Below are positions 44,898 through 54,248 of a DNA stretch of 64,000 bases, piece by piece (position 1 is the stretch's first letter; each line of letters starts with the position of its first letter). The stretch covers positions 1 to 64,000 of the forward strand of contig CAZCJL010000002.1 of NCBI GenBank assembly GCA_964498785.1, in the 5' to 3' direction. The position numbers and the translations under genes were made by a program. The DNA is from Mariaggregatimicrobium sp964498785. GTDB lineage: Bacteria > Zhuqueibacterota > Zhuqueibacteria > Thermofontimicrobiales > Thiofontviventaceae. The notes below the pieces were generated by a model. The model was not told the DNA's origin. It saw only the letters and a list, made by a program, of their open reading frames with translations, and did no database searches.

Positions 44898-44927
44898 AAA
44901 AACAGAGGCGCTAACGCCTCTGTTTTT
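44898..44927 (+). terminator. Strong intrinsic terminator after the deacetylase gene
   Basis: A perfect 13-bp stem (aaaaacagaggcg with cgcctctgttttt) closes the 4-nt loop ctaa and is followed by T residues. A second, weaker 6-bp hairpin (44930-44949) follows directly. Confidence 0.85.
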
Positions 44928-45030
44928 TCGCTCCTCTGCCCAAAGGAGCCCATTAAAGAGATTAAGTAAGGAGGATAACTCACCATTGAGAAAAGTACAC
45001 AATAGGAGATTGATATGTAAAGAACGACTT

Positions 45031-45216
45031 TTAATTCATTTGATAATTATTTTCGTAAATTACTTCTTTCCAATCTTTTTGTATGAAAATTTGATTATTG
45101 CCGGATTCTTCAAACTTTGAATTATTTGCAACTGTTGAATCGTGATTCAGTAATTTTAGCATGGTACTTAATTTTTCAACGTTTGTTAAATATCTGCAAT
45201 TGCCATAAACTATCAT
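45031..45216 (-). CDS. Small protein of unknown function
   Basis: This 61-residue protein has a good ATG start at 45216 with GGAGGA 6 nt upstream and codon use resembling its neighbours. It is charged, with a KDWKEVIYENN-like helix near the end, and has no known motif. It lies alone on the minus strand between two plus-strand units. A reading frame on the opposite strand (44986-45120) also has a ribosome-site-like sequence; only one, or neither, may be translated. Confidence 0.5.
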   Translation of the reverse strand: MIVYGNCRYLTNVEKLSTMLKLLNHDSTVANNSKFEESGNNQIFIQKDWKEVIYENNYQMN

Positions 45217-45572
45217 AATCCGTCCTCCCAATACGTTGAGAGAGAAGGCATTTACGCTGCGAATTATATTGTTAATGTTTTGACCACTGAAATGCCTCCT
45301 CCCTCAAATAGAACTAAATGAGACTTTGAATCGTACACCTTAATGTGAGGTTTGCTGCGACTGGCTTACTCTAATGCAATATCCAGACCAATTTTTTTAA
45401 GAGCATGTAATAATAATTATAACTATCAAAATAACAATAATTAATTAAGTTATGATGACGTAACATTGTGTTGGTATATAACCGAATTTCACTGGGATTT
45501 ATGGTTTTCTTTCTATAGAAAATTAACCATACTATTGAATGGTAAACAGAGATTGAAATGGATTAAAAGAAA
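45217..45572. other. Intergenic stretch with an inverted repeat
   Basis: Two 15-nt arms, 45238-45252 and 45291-45305, are complementary except at two positions that could form G-U pairs on the minus strand. They lie in the leader of the minus-strand small gene, with a loop of about 38 nt. A dyad-like sequence (atggttttct at 45501, with its partner ending at 45530) lies upstream of the promoter at 45573. Otherwise nothing was recognised. Confidence 0.4.
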
Positions 45573-45601
45573 TTGACATTTACTTAATTAATTGCTATAT
45601 T
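45573..45601 (+). promoter_or_regulatory. Consensus-like promoter for the protease-barrel gene
   Basis: TTGACA at 45573-45578, a 17-nt spacer and TATATT at 45596-45601. Transcription would start near 45608, about 60 nt before the start codon. Confidence 0.7.
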
Positions 45602-45666
45602 ATTTTACAATTATTGCCGATGAGTAATAAAAAGCTAACTTCTTTTAGCGTTTCAAGGAGATGATA

Positions 45667-48600
45667 ATGGCAAAGTTTAAATTTTTTATTGTTGTAATAA
45701 TTTTTCTTTTTCCTGCTCTGGCTAACTCCCAGTATTTTGGAAAAAATAAAGTACAATATCAAAACTTTGAATGGAAATATATTCAATCCGAGCATTTTGA
45801 TATATATTTTACAGAGGGTGGAGAAGATATCGCAACTTTTGTTGCTGAGATTTCAGAGGCGAGCTATAAAAGACTAAAAGCGAGTTTCCGTTTTGAATTG
45901 GTAGACAGGATTACAATTATTGCTTATAATAGCCACAATGATTTTGGTCAGACAAATGTTTCGTTAGCGCCACCGGAAGAGTCTGTTGGGGGATTTACCG
46001 AATTTTTTAAAAACAGGGTGGTTCTCCCGTTTGACGGTAACTGGGAGCAATTCAGGCATGTAATCCACCACGAGTTAACTCATGCTGTTATGTTGCAGAT
46101 GTTATATGGCGCAGGCGTTCATTCAATCATTAGCGGAATGTCCCGATTGCGTTTACCGCTATGGATGATTGAAGGACTCGCAGAATTTGAAAGCAGGGAA
46201 TGGGATACGGAAAGTGATATGTATTTACGCGATGCTGCATTAAATACGTATGTTCCGGATGTCGATATGCTTTATGGTTTTATGGCTTACAAGGGAGGGC
46301 AGTCTGTTCTTTACTATCTCGCTGAAAAATACGGTAAGGAAAAAATCGGTGAACTACTTGGGAAGGTTAAAGTAACCAAAAATGTTGATAAAGGGTTTAA
46401 GCAGGCAATTGGCACAGGGATAAAGGATCTAACCAGTAAGTGGCATCTTTATTTAAAAAGAGAATACTGGCCGGATATTGCAGATCGAAAAGAACCTGGT
46501 GAATTTGCAAGGAAAATGACAGATCATATTAAAGAACGAAATTTTGTGAACAGTGGTCCTGCGCTTTCTCCAAAAGGAGATAAAATGGTATTTTTATCGG
46601 ATCGGGATGATTATTTTGATATCTTCCTGATGAGTGCAATCGATGGGAAAATAATATCCAAACTTGTAAATGGAGAACGGTCCGGAAATTTGGAAGAATT
46701 AAAATGGTTGCGGGCCGGCATCAGTTGGTCACCCGATAGTAAGAAGATTGTGTTTGCAGCGAAAGCCGGTGATCGTGATGCCCTCCATATTTACAATGTA
46801 AAAAACAAAGGTCTGGTGAAAACAATAAAACTAAACCTTGATGGTATTTTTAGCCCGGCATGGTCGCCAAAAGGAGATGAAATTGCATTTATGGGAACCA
46901 AAAACGGACAGGGCGATATTTATGCATACAGTTTAAAAACCAAAACATTGCGCCAAATTACCAATGATGTTTTTAGCGATCTTGAACCTGCCTGGTCACC
47001 CGATGGCGAACGCTTAACATTTATAAGCGATAGAGGAGCCTACCTGTTACCTGATGATTTACCCGAAAATTTCCAAATCTATTACTCTGATTTTTATAAT
47101 TACGATGTATATATTATCCAACAAGATGGCTCTGGTATTCAACGCATTACAAAAACAAAAGGAAACGAACAGTCGCCTGTTTTTTCACCCGATGGTGCCA
47201 GGCTGGCCTATACCAGTGACAGAACCGGGATTTACAATATCTATATAAACAATTTGGAAACCGGCGTGGAATATCCGATCACAAATGTACTTACTGGAAT
47301 ATTTCACATTTCATGGGAAGGCGATAATGACAAAATGGCGTTTGCATCATTCTATAAAGGTGGCTATGATATTTATCTTATGAAAAATCCATTGAAAATT
47401 GCGCCGGGTGATGTTAAGGTGCAACCGACAAATTTTGTTTCCCAGAATGGCAAGGATGCATTTCGTGATGAAAGCTTTTACGCGTTTAATACATCTTATA
47501 AGTTTTCGGATGAGACTTCTGATAATCAATATAAAAATTATATATTTGGCGAGGATTTTAAAGAAGGGGGTGTTGATGTAACAGAACATACTGAAAATAC
47601 TTTTCTGGATTCAACAGAATTTAAACTTGCTTCCGGGGAATATAAAATTCATAATTATAAAATAAAGTTTTCTCCGGATATTATTTATGGAAACGCCAGT
47701 TACAGTCAATTTTTCGGAATGCAGGGCTCCACGCAAATTGCCCTCTCCGATGTTCTCGGAAATCACAGGATCAATTTATATACAAATTTATTCTATGATC
47801 TAAGAAATTCTAACTTTCAAGCGTCATATTATTATTTGCCAAGACAAACAGATTTTGGTTTTGGCGGATTTCATTACGCCTATTTTTTTAGCACGTATTC
47901 CGGTTGGGTCAGAGATCGCAATTATGGTTTTATGGGATATGTTTCCCGTCCGTTTTCCAAATATACCCGAGTGGATCTCGGACTTACATGGTTGGCAATT
48001 GATCGGGAGTATATTCAGACCCAGTTTGGTGTTGAAAAGAAACGGAACATGCTTCTTAATTTATCTTGGGTGAACGACACTGTTGCATGGGGGTGGGGAT
48101 TTACCGGCCCTGTTAACGGAACCCGTTCTTTGCTGGGAGTGCTTTATTCTCCGGGATATAGCGATTATAGTCTGGATTTTGGCACATTCCGGGGAGATTA
48201 CCGAAAATATACCCGTATCGGAAATGATTATAATTTCGTGTTTCGGTTGTCAGGTGGTGTGAGCGTCGGACAGCAGCCACAGAAATTTTTTCTGGGTGGA
48301 ACATCCATGTGGTTGAATTATAATAGCAGATATGGTAATTTGTTGGTTGATGATATTGATGATATTTATTTTAGTTCGTTTGAAATGCCGATGCGCGGCG
48401 GATTATATTATGAGCGAGTCGGAAACAGATTTTTCCTGACAAATGTCGAATTCAGATTCCCGCTTATCAGATACTTTTTGATGGGCTGGCCTCTCCCGAT
48501 CGGATTGCAAAATGTACGCGGCGCTTTATTCGTCGATACCGGCAGTGCCTGGAATTATTCTGATTTTAAAGCGTTTGATAAAACTGATGCCGGATGGCCT

Positions 48601-48750
48601 AAATTGAATGATATCTTTATGGGATATGGCGTCGGAATGCGCTTAAACATGGGCTTTTTTATCCTCCGGTTTGATGCTGCCTGGTCTACTGACTGGGTCG
48701 ATAGCTCTGCAAAACCGGTTTACTATTTCTCAATCGGTCCTGAATTTTAA
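45667..48750 (+). CDS. Metalloprotease-propeller-barrel fusion (peptidase MA / WD40-like PD40 / BamA-like barrel)
   Basis: This 1027-residue exported protein combines three parts. After a signal peptide (1-21) comes a gluzincin-type domain with H135-E136-L-T-H139 and a second glutamate in MIEGLAEFESRE. Then a beta-propeller of PD40/TolB type (about 285-560) has repeats such as AWSPDGERLTFISDRG. From about 660 a beta-barrel resembling the BamA/TamA surface-antigen domain follows, with LGGTSMW, EFRFPL, ALFVDTGSAW and a final Phe. A protease held at the outer membrane is the natural reading. I chose the ATG at 45667, 6 nt after AAGGAG; the ATG at 45661 touches the ribosome site. Confidence 0.85.
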   Translation: MAKFKFFIVVIIFLFPALANSQYFGKNKVQYQNFEWKYIQSEHFDIYFTEGGEDIATFVAEISEASYKRLKASFRFELVDRITIIAYNSHNDFGQTNVSLAPPEESVGGFTEFFKNRVVLPFDGNWEQFRHVIHHELTHAVMLQMLYGAGVHSIISGMSRLRLPLWMIEGLAEFESREWDTESDMYLRDAALNTYVPDVDMLYGFMAYKGGQSVLYYLAEKYGKEKIGELLGKVKVTKNVDKGFKQAIGTGIKDLTSKWHLYLKREYWPDIADRKEPGEFARKMTDHIKERNFVNSGPALSPKGDKMVFLSDRDDYFDIFLMSAIDGKIISKLVNGERSGNLEELKWLRAGISWSPDSKKIVFAAKAGDRDALHIYNVKNKGLVKTIKLNLDGIFSPAWSPKGDEIAFMGTKNGQGDIYAYSLKTKTLRQITNDVFSDLEPAWSPDGERLTFISDRGAYLLPDDLPENFQIYYSDFYNYDVYIIQQDGSGIQRITKTKGNEQSPVFSPDGARLAYTSDRTGIYNIYINNLETGVEYPITNVLTGIFHISWEGDNDKMAFASFYKGGYDIYLMKNPLKIAPGDVKVQPTNFVSQNGKDAFRDESFYAFNTSYKFSDETSDNQYKNYIFGEDFKEGGVDVTEHTENTFLDSTEFKLASGEYKIHNYKIKFSPDIIYGNASYSQFFGMQGSTQIALSDVLGNHRINLYTNLFYDLRNSNFQASYYYLPRQTDFGFGGFHYAYFFSTYSGWVRDRNYGFMGYVSRPFSKYTRVDLGLTWLAIDREYIQTQFGVEKKRNMLLNLSWVNDTVAWGWGFTGPVNGTRSLLGVLYSPGYSDYSLDFGTFRGDYRKYTRIGNDYNFVFRLSGGVSVGQQPQKFFLGGTSMWLNYNSRYGNLLVDDIDDIYFSSFEMPMRGGLYYERVGNRFFLTNVEFRFPLIRYFLMGWPLPIGLQNVRGALFVDTGSAWNYSDFKAFDKTDAGWPKLNDIFMGYGVGMRLNMGFFILRFDAAWSTDWVDSSAKPVYYFSIGPEF

Positions 48751-48785
48751 TGTATTAAATGTGTTTTTATTGAATAGGAATGATA

Positions 48786-50066
48786 ATGAATAGAAAAGAT
48801 AAGATCATGCGGCTAATTCTCGTTGCTTTAATTGGTTTAGTCATCCAGTCGATAGCCGATGATAATATTTATACGCCAGCCGACTCATTTTTCGGCCCTC
48901 CTGTTTTTGTTTATGATATTCATAATTATCTGTCAAAAACAGATCGCGAGCTTAATCGCATTGTTATACATGTTGGCTTTTGTAATGATATTTTACAATT
49001 CATTAAAACCAGTAATGTAAATTTTAATGCCCTCTATGAGCTATCTGTTTCGGTTTTTGATAAAAAAGGGAATCATATTAGCAGTAACACATTTACAAAT
49101 GAAGTAATTGTGCAATCTTTTGCAGAGACAAATCTGCGGCGATTATCGAACCGAGTTGCGCATGAAGTTGAACTTGTTGCCGGTGAGTATAAAATTGTGA
49201 TAAGTTTAACTGATATTGATACAAAAAAAACGTTGCGTCGACAAAAAATAATGAAAACACCGGAATACACATTCGATAAAATCAATGTGAGCGATGTTGT
49301 TTTTGCTCCCAATCTCAATAAAGAAACAACTACAGATACAATAATCACTCCGAATCTTAGTCGTAATTTTAATGAACCTGATTCTGAATTCGGAGCCTAC
49401 TTTGAAATATATCCGTTTTCACTAAATGATTCGATTATTGTGAAGTATGAAATAGTGGACGATGTGAATGAAGTCGTATTTAGCGCCCGGGATGCATTTA
49501 TCCCACAATCGATGGCGCTTCCATACATAATTCATTTAAGTGATCGGATGAAACAAGCGGGACGTTTTAAATTAAATATCAATGTCACGCAAAAAGAAAC
49601 CTCAATGGAAAGATCTGAAAAATTTTCAACAGCATGGCGGCATGTCAAGCCTGACAAACTCGATGTCCGGCAGGCAATTAAACCGCTCAAAAATTATGTT
49701 TCAAATAAGGATTGGAAATGGCTGCAAGATGCCAGTGTCGATGAAAAAGAAAAATGGTTTGATAACTACTGGGACAAGCGGGATCCCACCCCTGAATCTG
49801 ACAGAAATCAACTTATGGACGAATTTTATGAACGTGTGGAATTCGCTAATTATTATTTTACCATCAATGCGTTGGATAAAGACGGTTGGGATACTGACCG
49901 CGGCAAGGTATATGTTAAATATGGTCAGCCCACGTCAGTGGACAGGCATGTGCAGGAATTAAATGTGCCGCCATACGAAATATGGTTTTACTCTAACATT
50001 GACAGACGTTTTATGTTTGAAGATCGATCGGGGTTTGGTGATTATACATTGGTTAAAATTGAGTGA
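48786..50066 (+). CDS. GWxTD-domain protein
   Basis: The 426-residue protein has a signal peptide (about 1-25) and ends in a GWxTD domain, whose signature GWDTDRGKVYVKYGQP is intact. The domain is common in FCB-group exported proteins and of unknown activity. The upstream portion is beta-rich, without catalytic motifs. It follows the protease-barrel gene after a 35-nt gap, so the two are probably cotranscribed and may work together at the outer membrane. The start at 48786 is chosen for its spacing to AGGAA. Confidence 0.82.
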   Translation: MNRKDKIMRLILVALIGLVIQSIADDNIYTPADSFFGPPVFVYDIHNYLSKTDRELNRIVIHVGFCNDILQFIKTSNVNFNALYELSVSVFDKKGNHISSNTFTNEVIVQSFAETNLRRLSNRVAHEVELVAGEYKIVISLTDIDTKKTLRRQKIMKTPEYTFDKINVSDVVFAPNLNKETTTDTIITPNLSRNFNEPDSEFGAYFEIYPFSLNDSIIVKYEIVDDVNEVVFSARDAFIPQSMALPYIIHLSDRMKQAGRFKLNINVTQKETSMERSEKFSTAWRHVKPDKLDVRQAIKPLKNYVSNKDWKWLQDASVDEKEKWFDNYWDKRDPTPESDRNQLMDEFYERVEFANYYFTINALDKDGWDTDRGKVYVKYGQPTSVDRHVQELNVPPYEIWFYSNIDRRFMFEDRSGFGDYTLVKIE

Positions 50067-50102
50067 TTTTATAAAAAGATAGCGCTTTATCTATTCGTGA
50101 TC

Positions 50103-52640
50103 CTATAATTTACCGGCAAGCACCACGGTACTTTTATGGGAAACAAGCACGCCATGTGCTGAATTCAGCGCCTCAAGATAAATAATATAAATTCCCATCC
50201 GACAATCATGATTATTGTCATCTTTTCCGTCCCAAATAAACGATCCTTCACTGCCAGATGGACGATTGTTTGCGAGATGTCGTCGCAGTCGGCCGCGAGT
50301 GTCGTAAATTTTAATGTTGATTGCGGCTGTTTTTAAGGGCAGGTTGTAGTGAATAATTGTGATGTCATCGAATCCGTCATTATTCGGAGAAAATGGATTG
50401 GGCGAAGCTTTGACTGCGGCGGTTGTCGCTAATTTTTCAACATAAATACTGTTTTTTGATCCCGGCGTTCCACCCTCAATTTTCGTGCACGTGCTCCAGT
50501 TTGTTATCTGATCAGACGCTATTTCAGGATTGAATCGTTCCAAAGAATAGCCATCACCGCCTCCCATATCTTGAGAATAATTGAGATGATCGATGATATT
50601 GTTGTTTAGATCATATAAATATACAGCGTCCGAAGTATTATTCAAAGACGGAAATTGAGATGTGATGATGACGTGCGCCGGGATGTTCGGAAAAATTTCT
50701 AACGACAGAGGAGCCTGAGCAACAATTAAAAAAGAATCCGGTTGAATTTTGAGAGAATGATTTGCAATTTCAAGCAACTTAGTCGTGTCTGAATCTGAAA
50801 TTGACCACTGCTGCATGTCGATTGGCGCATCTGATCGATTAAGGAATTCTATCCATTCCGGGTGATCAGTCAACGGAGCATACATAATTTCATTGATGAT
50901 GATACTTTGACTGAAAAAACGTTTACGATATTGAGCATAAGTTGTATCATTTTCGGTGTTTTGATCCTGCTCTGTGAAAGCGATTGCATAGACATGTTGA
51001 ATGCCTGGTGGTACATTCACCCATTCAGCGGACACTGTAACCGAATCATGACGATTAAGATGATTATGATATGTTACGTTGTCATTGATTTTTTCAGAAT
51101 CTTCCAAACGCGCGTTGAGATTCGCGTCATTGTAGAACGATACAGTAAAACCGTTGACCTGTTTTTTCCCGATATTGGCCACTGTTGCTGAAATGAGTAC
51201 TATCTCGTCAAATTCAGGATTTTGACTTGTGAATTTAATATCATCTATCTGCAAATCGTATTCTTTCGGAGAAATGCTGTTGTAAATTCCGGGCGTCGAT
51301 CCGGATGAATCTTCACAGGGCGCCCAGTTAATACTATCAATTGAAGACCAAGCAAAATCGAACCGTTCGAGCGAAACATCCGGTTCAAAACTCCAGGTGT
51401 CATAATAAACCATACTGTCGATTGTAATATTTGTCAAATCATAAAGAACAACAGCATCAAAATCATTATTAAGCACAGACCAGTTCTTCACGTAAATATG
51501 CGGAGTTGTAAATGAATTTTCACCTTTCTCCTGGGATAAAATGAGATATTCATTTGGTTGAATTCGATTGCATTGGCCGGTAATGGTCACTTTTGTATCT
51601 GTTCGTGAATCAGAAATTTTCCAATTTATAACATCAATTGCATTGCCAGATGGATTATAAAGTTCTATCCATTCCGGCTCATTGGCATCCGGTCTGAACA
51701 TGACTTCATTGATTATCACGGAATTTTTATTGAATGGAATGATTATAGATTTAATTTCTTGATTATTAGTAATATTCATATCGTTCACAACATCAATATG
51801 CGCGATAAACAAATGAAGTCCACTTGTTAACGAATCAATATCGATCCGCCGATTTAAGGAATCACCTGACAACAGATTTTGCTGGATGTTGTTTTCCTGA
51901 AAAATGAGTTCACTGTCAGTCCCAACAGAATCCTGATCCAGGTCATTAAAAACGCTCACAGAAAAGTAAGAGACGCTATTCAAGCCAATATTTACGATAT
52001 TAACACTCACAGAAAACGGCGCTCCTGCTGGAGGAGGATTCGGGTGAAAATCAAGGAGAACCGATAGATCGATGCTTAACGGTGAAACACTGTTCCAAAA
52101 TCCGGGAGTTCCATGTTCATTTTTTGAGTTTTCCCAATTATCTGAGGAGTTTGACCCTGAAAGGTCAATTTTTTCATCAGAATGGCCAGGACGATTGTCT
52201 ATCGAATAGGTGTACTGTGAAATCGGATAGCCATTTATATCGAACAGTGTAATAGTTTCGGGTTCACTATTCGATAAACCCCCACTTCCGAACGTTGGTC
52301 CATCAATGGTTAAAACCAAGGCATCATCGGGAATAAGCGTGTCATAGATCGGATCATTTTCAAAATATCCCGGGTCGAGAATAACGGCAAATTGCCCCGG
52401 AGCTAAAATAATTCCTTGTTCTACTACGATAATGTTGTCAGAATCCTTGCCGTCGCTAATAGACCAGCCAGTCAGGTTGACCGATTCAGATTCAGAATAA
52501 TTATAAATTTCAATAAATTCATAATAATATTCGCTGGCAGAAGGGTCAAACATTATTTCACTTAACGATATTTGAGAGAAACAAAGATTGGTAAAGAAAA
52601 GTTGAGAAATGACGAGAGAAAAAAGGATATTGTTTTTCAT
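50103..52640 (-). CDS. Lamin-tail-domain surface protein with CARDB-like modules
   Basis: This 845-residue protein has a signal peptide (about 1-23, ending CFSQ). It holds three lamin tail domains, recognisable by starts such as ISLSEIMFDP, VIINEVMFRP and IIINEIMYAP. CARDB-like beta modules lie between them. The C-terminal end has ASPNPFSPNNDGFDD followed by a FlgD-like Ig fold with FIWDGKDD, a secretion/sorting-type tail. It is likely secreted and binds a surface or matrix partner. I chose the ATG at 52640, which places the signal peptide at the start; an in-frame start at 52679 would bury it. It faces a convergent gene after 36 nt. Confidence 0.85.
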   Translation of the reverse strand: MKNNILFSLVISQLFFTNLCFSQISLSEIMFDPSASEYYYEFIEIYNYSESESVNLTGWSISDGKDSDNIIVVEQGIILAPGQFAVILDPGYFENDPIYDTLIPDDALVLTIDGPTFGSGGLSNSEPETITLFDINGYPISQYTYSIDNRPGHSDEKIDLSGSNSSDNWENSKNEHGTPGFWNSVSPLSIDLSVLLDFHPNPPPAGAPFSVSVNIVNIGLNSVSYFSVSVFNDLDQDSVGTDSELIFQENNIQQNLLSGDSLNRRIDIDSLTSGLHLFIAHIDVVNDMNITNNQEIKSIIIPFNKNSVIINEVMFRPDANEPEWIELYNPSGNAIDVINWKISDSRTDTKVTITGQCNRIQPNEYLILSQEKGENSFTTPHIYVKNWSVLNNDFDAVVLYDLTNITIDSMVYYDTWSFEPDVSLERFDFAWSSIDSINWAPCEDSSGSTPGIYNSISPKEYDLQIDDIKFTSQNPEFDEIVLISATVANIGKKQVNGFTVSFYNDANLNARLEDSEKINDNVTYHNHLNRHDSVTVSAEWVNVPPGIQHVYAIAFTEQDQNTENDTTYAQYRKRFFSQSIIINEIMYAPLTDHPEWIEFLNRSDAPIDMQQWSISDSDTTKLLEIANHSLKIQPDSFLIVAQAPLSLEIFPNIPAHVIITSQFPSLNNTSDAVYLYDLNNNIIDHLNYSQDMGGGDGYSLERFNPEIASDQITNWSTCTKIEGGTPGSKNSIYVEKLATTAAVKASPNPFSPNNDGFDDITIIHYNLPLKTAAINIKIYDTRGRLRRHLANNRPSGSEGSFIWDGKDDNNHDCRMGIYIIYLEALNSAHGVLVSHKSTVVLAGKL

Positions 52641-52770
52641 AACGCGCTGAGTGATTAAAAGAATAGAATTTTTGGACAAAAACGTTATAACATCTTAGTT
52701 ATTTTAGAGTTTTAAACCGGTTACTATTGGATAAGTTCCATTGTTCTGTCTTAATTTAACAATATTTATC

Positions 52771-52799
52771 TTGAAAAAAAGAAAAAAAGTTTGTATATT
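52771..52799 (+). promoter_or_regulatory. Promoter of ssrA
   Basis: TTGAAA at 52771-52776, a 17-nt spacer and TATATT at 52794-52799. Transcription near 52806 would leave about 38 nt of 5' precursor before mature tmRNA. Confidence 0.7.
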
Positions 52800-52843
52800 T
52801 AAAAGTGAAACTTTTAGAATGTTTGTGCATCTAAAGAATAAAT

Positions 52844-53205
52844 GGGGACGACCTTGGCTTCGACGGGGGTCAGTGGAGTCATGGATAGCATACCGAGGTC
52901 TCCTGGTACCTCGAAAAATAACAGGAAACTACAATTAAATGCAGATAATTATGCATACGCAATGGCTGCCTAAATAGGGCAACCCGTTCCTTTCGGGCTG
53001 TGCTCATCCGGTTTGAATGTGAACGTCGACTAATGATGAGATAGCTTTTTTTCTTGCCTGAGGAGGAAAAGCGAAATTTAATCAGGATAGCATCTGGCTG
53101 TTTTTGTTTGTTGTGATTCCAGGTGCGAAATAATGCAACAAACTAAGTATGTAGAAGTCTGTGATTTCAGGCTTTCGGACGCGGGTTCGATTCCCGCCGT
53201 CTCCA
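52844..53205 (+). ncRNA. ssrA: tmRNA (one-piece)
   Basis: The 5' GGGGACG pairs with CGTCTCC near 53198-53204 to form the 7-bp acceptor stem, and GCGGGTTCGATTCCCGC gives the T arm. The CTTGGCTTCGACGGGGG-type 5' tract is typical. The tag frame begins at GCA 52941 and ends with TAA at 52971-52973, encoding ADNYAYAMAA, so the full tag would be A-ADNYAYAMAA. This is close to the ADDYSYAMAA that I remember for Chlorobium. The 3' CCA is not encoded. tmRNA with SmpB rescues stalled ribosomes and tags proteins for degradation. Confidence 0.97.
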
Positions 53206-53218
53206 CTAATTTACCATA

Positions 53219-53246
53219 AGCCGCCGTAAATATCGGCGGCTTTTTT
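53219..53246 (+). terminator. Intrinsic terminator after ssrA
   Basis: A perfect 8-bp stem agccgccg / cggcggct with a 7-nt loop is followed by TTTTTT. It lies 14 nt after the mature tmRNA 3' end. Confidence 0.88.
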
Positions 53247-53279
53247 GTAGATATTCGAGTTAAAACAGGGAGAGATTTG

Positions 53280-54215
53280 ATGGAAAATGTTGTCATTATT
53301 GGAGGTGGAACAGCAGGGCTTTCGGCAGCAATATATACCGCCCGGGCGCAGTTAGCGCCGGTGGTGGTGAAGGGAGATACGCCAGGCGGGCAGATTACAT
53401 TAACTGATGCTCTTGATAATTATCCCGGATTTTCAGACGGAATATCCGGATTTGAATTATTTCAAAAATTGGAACAACATGCCGCACGCTTCGGAGCCAA
53501 AATTGTTGCAGACACGGTAGTGTCTGTTGATTTTTCGAAGCAACCGTTTGTTGTGAAAACACATGAAAAGACTTATGAATCTAAAACAGTCATTATTGCG
53601 ACAGGATCAAATCCCCGAAAATTAAATGTCTCGGGTGAAAAAGAATTTATTGGCAAAGGTGTTTCGTATTGTGCCACATGTGATGGCTTCTTCTTTAAAG
53701 ATAAAAAGGTCGTTGTCGTCGGAGGAGGAGATAGCGCAATTGATGAAGGGCTTTTTCTGACCCGTTTCGCTTCGACCGTTACAGTTGTCCATCGACGGGA
53801 TCGACTGCGCGCAAATCCATTTTTGCAAAAAAGAGCGTTCTCAAATGAAAAAATGAAATTTGTATGGGATGCTGTTGTTACCGAAGTGTCCGGTGAAAAT
53901 GGCGTGACAGGTGTTCGTTTGAAGAATATTAAAACAGATGAAGAATCAATGCTGGAAACTGATGGCGTATTTATATTCATTGGCCATATTCCAAATACAA
54001 AGATTTTTGAAGGACAGGTTAAAATGGATGAAAGTAATATCATCATTACAGATCGCAGACAACAAACCAATATCGATGGGATTTATGCTGCCGGCGATGT
54101 TCAGGATTCTATTTATCGCCAGGCGATTACATCGGCCGGGACCGGCGCTATCGCCGGAATGGAGGCCGAAAAGTTCGTGGCATCTCTGGAAGGGAAATCA
54201 TACCCCGGCAAATAA
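53280..54215 (+). CDS. trxB: Thioredoxin reductase
   Basis: The 311-residue flavoprotein reduces thioredoxin with NADPH. The FAD loop is IIGGGTAGLSAAIY, the redox pair is C131-A-T-C134, the NADPH loop is VVVGGGDSAIDEG, and the FAD end motif is GIYAAGDVQD. The length is normal. I take the ATG at 53280; a TTG immediately before it is also possible. It follows the ssrA terminator by 33 nt with no clear promoter, so limited read-through or a hidden promoter may drive it. Confidence 0.95.
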   Translation: MENVVIIGGGTAGLSAAIYTARAQLAPVVVKGDTPGGQITLTDALDNYPGFSDGISGFELFQKLEQHAARFGAKIVADTVVSVDFSKQPFVVKTHEKTYESKTVIIATGSNPRKLNVSGEKEFIGKGVSYCATCDGFFFKDKKVVVVGGGDSAIDEGLFLTRFASTVTVVHRRDRLRANPFLQKRAFSNEKMKFVWDAVVTEVSGENGVTGVRLKNIKTDEESMLETDGVFIFIGHIPNTKIFEGQVKMDESNIIITDRRQQTNIDGIYAAGDVQDSIYRQAITSAGTGAIAGMEAEKFVASLEGKSYPGK

Positions 54216-54248
54216 TTATAAATTTGTTTATCATGAATTTTTTAAAAG

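Noticed and set aside
52741..53296. Short open frames on both strands over the tmRNA region
   Set aside because: The sequence is clearly ssrA; the frames are chance products of the RNA gene.
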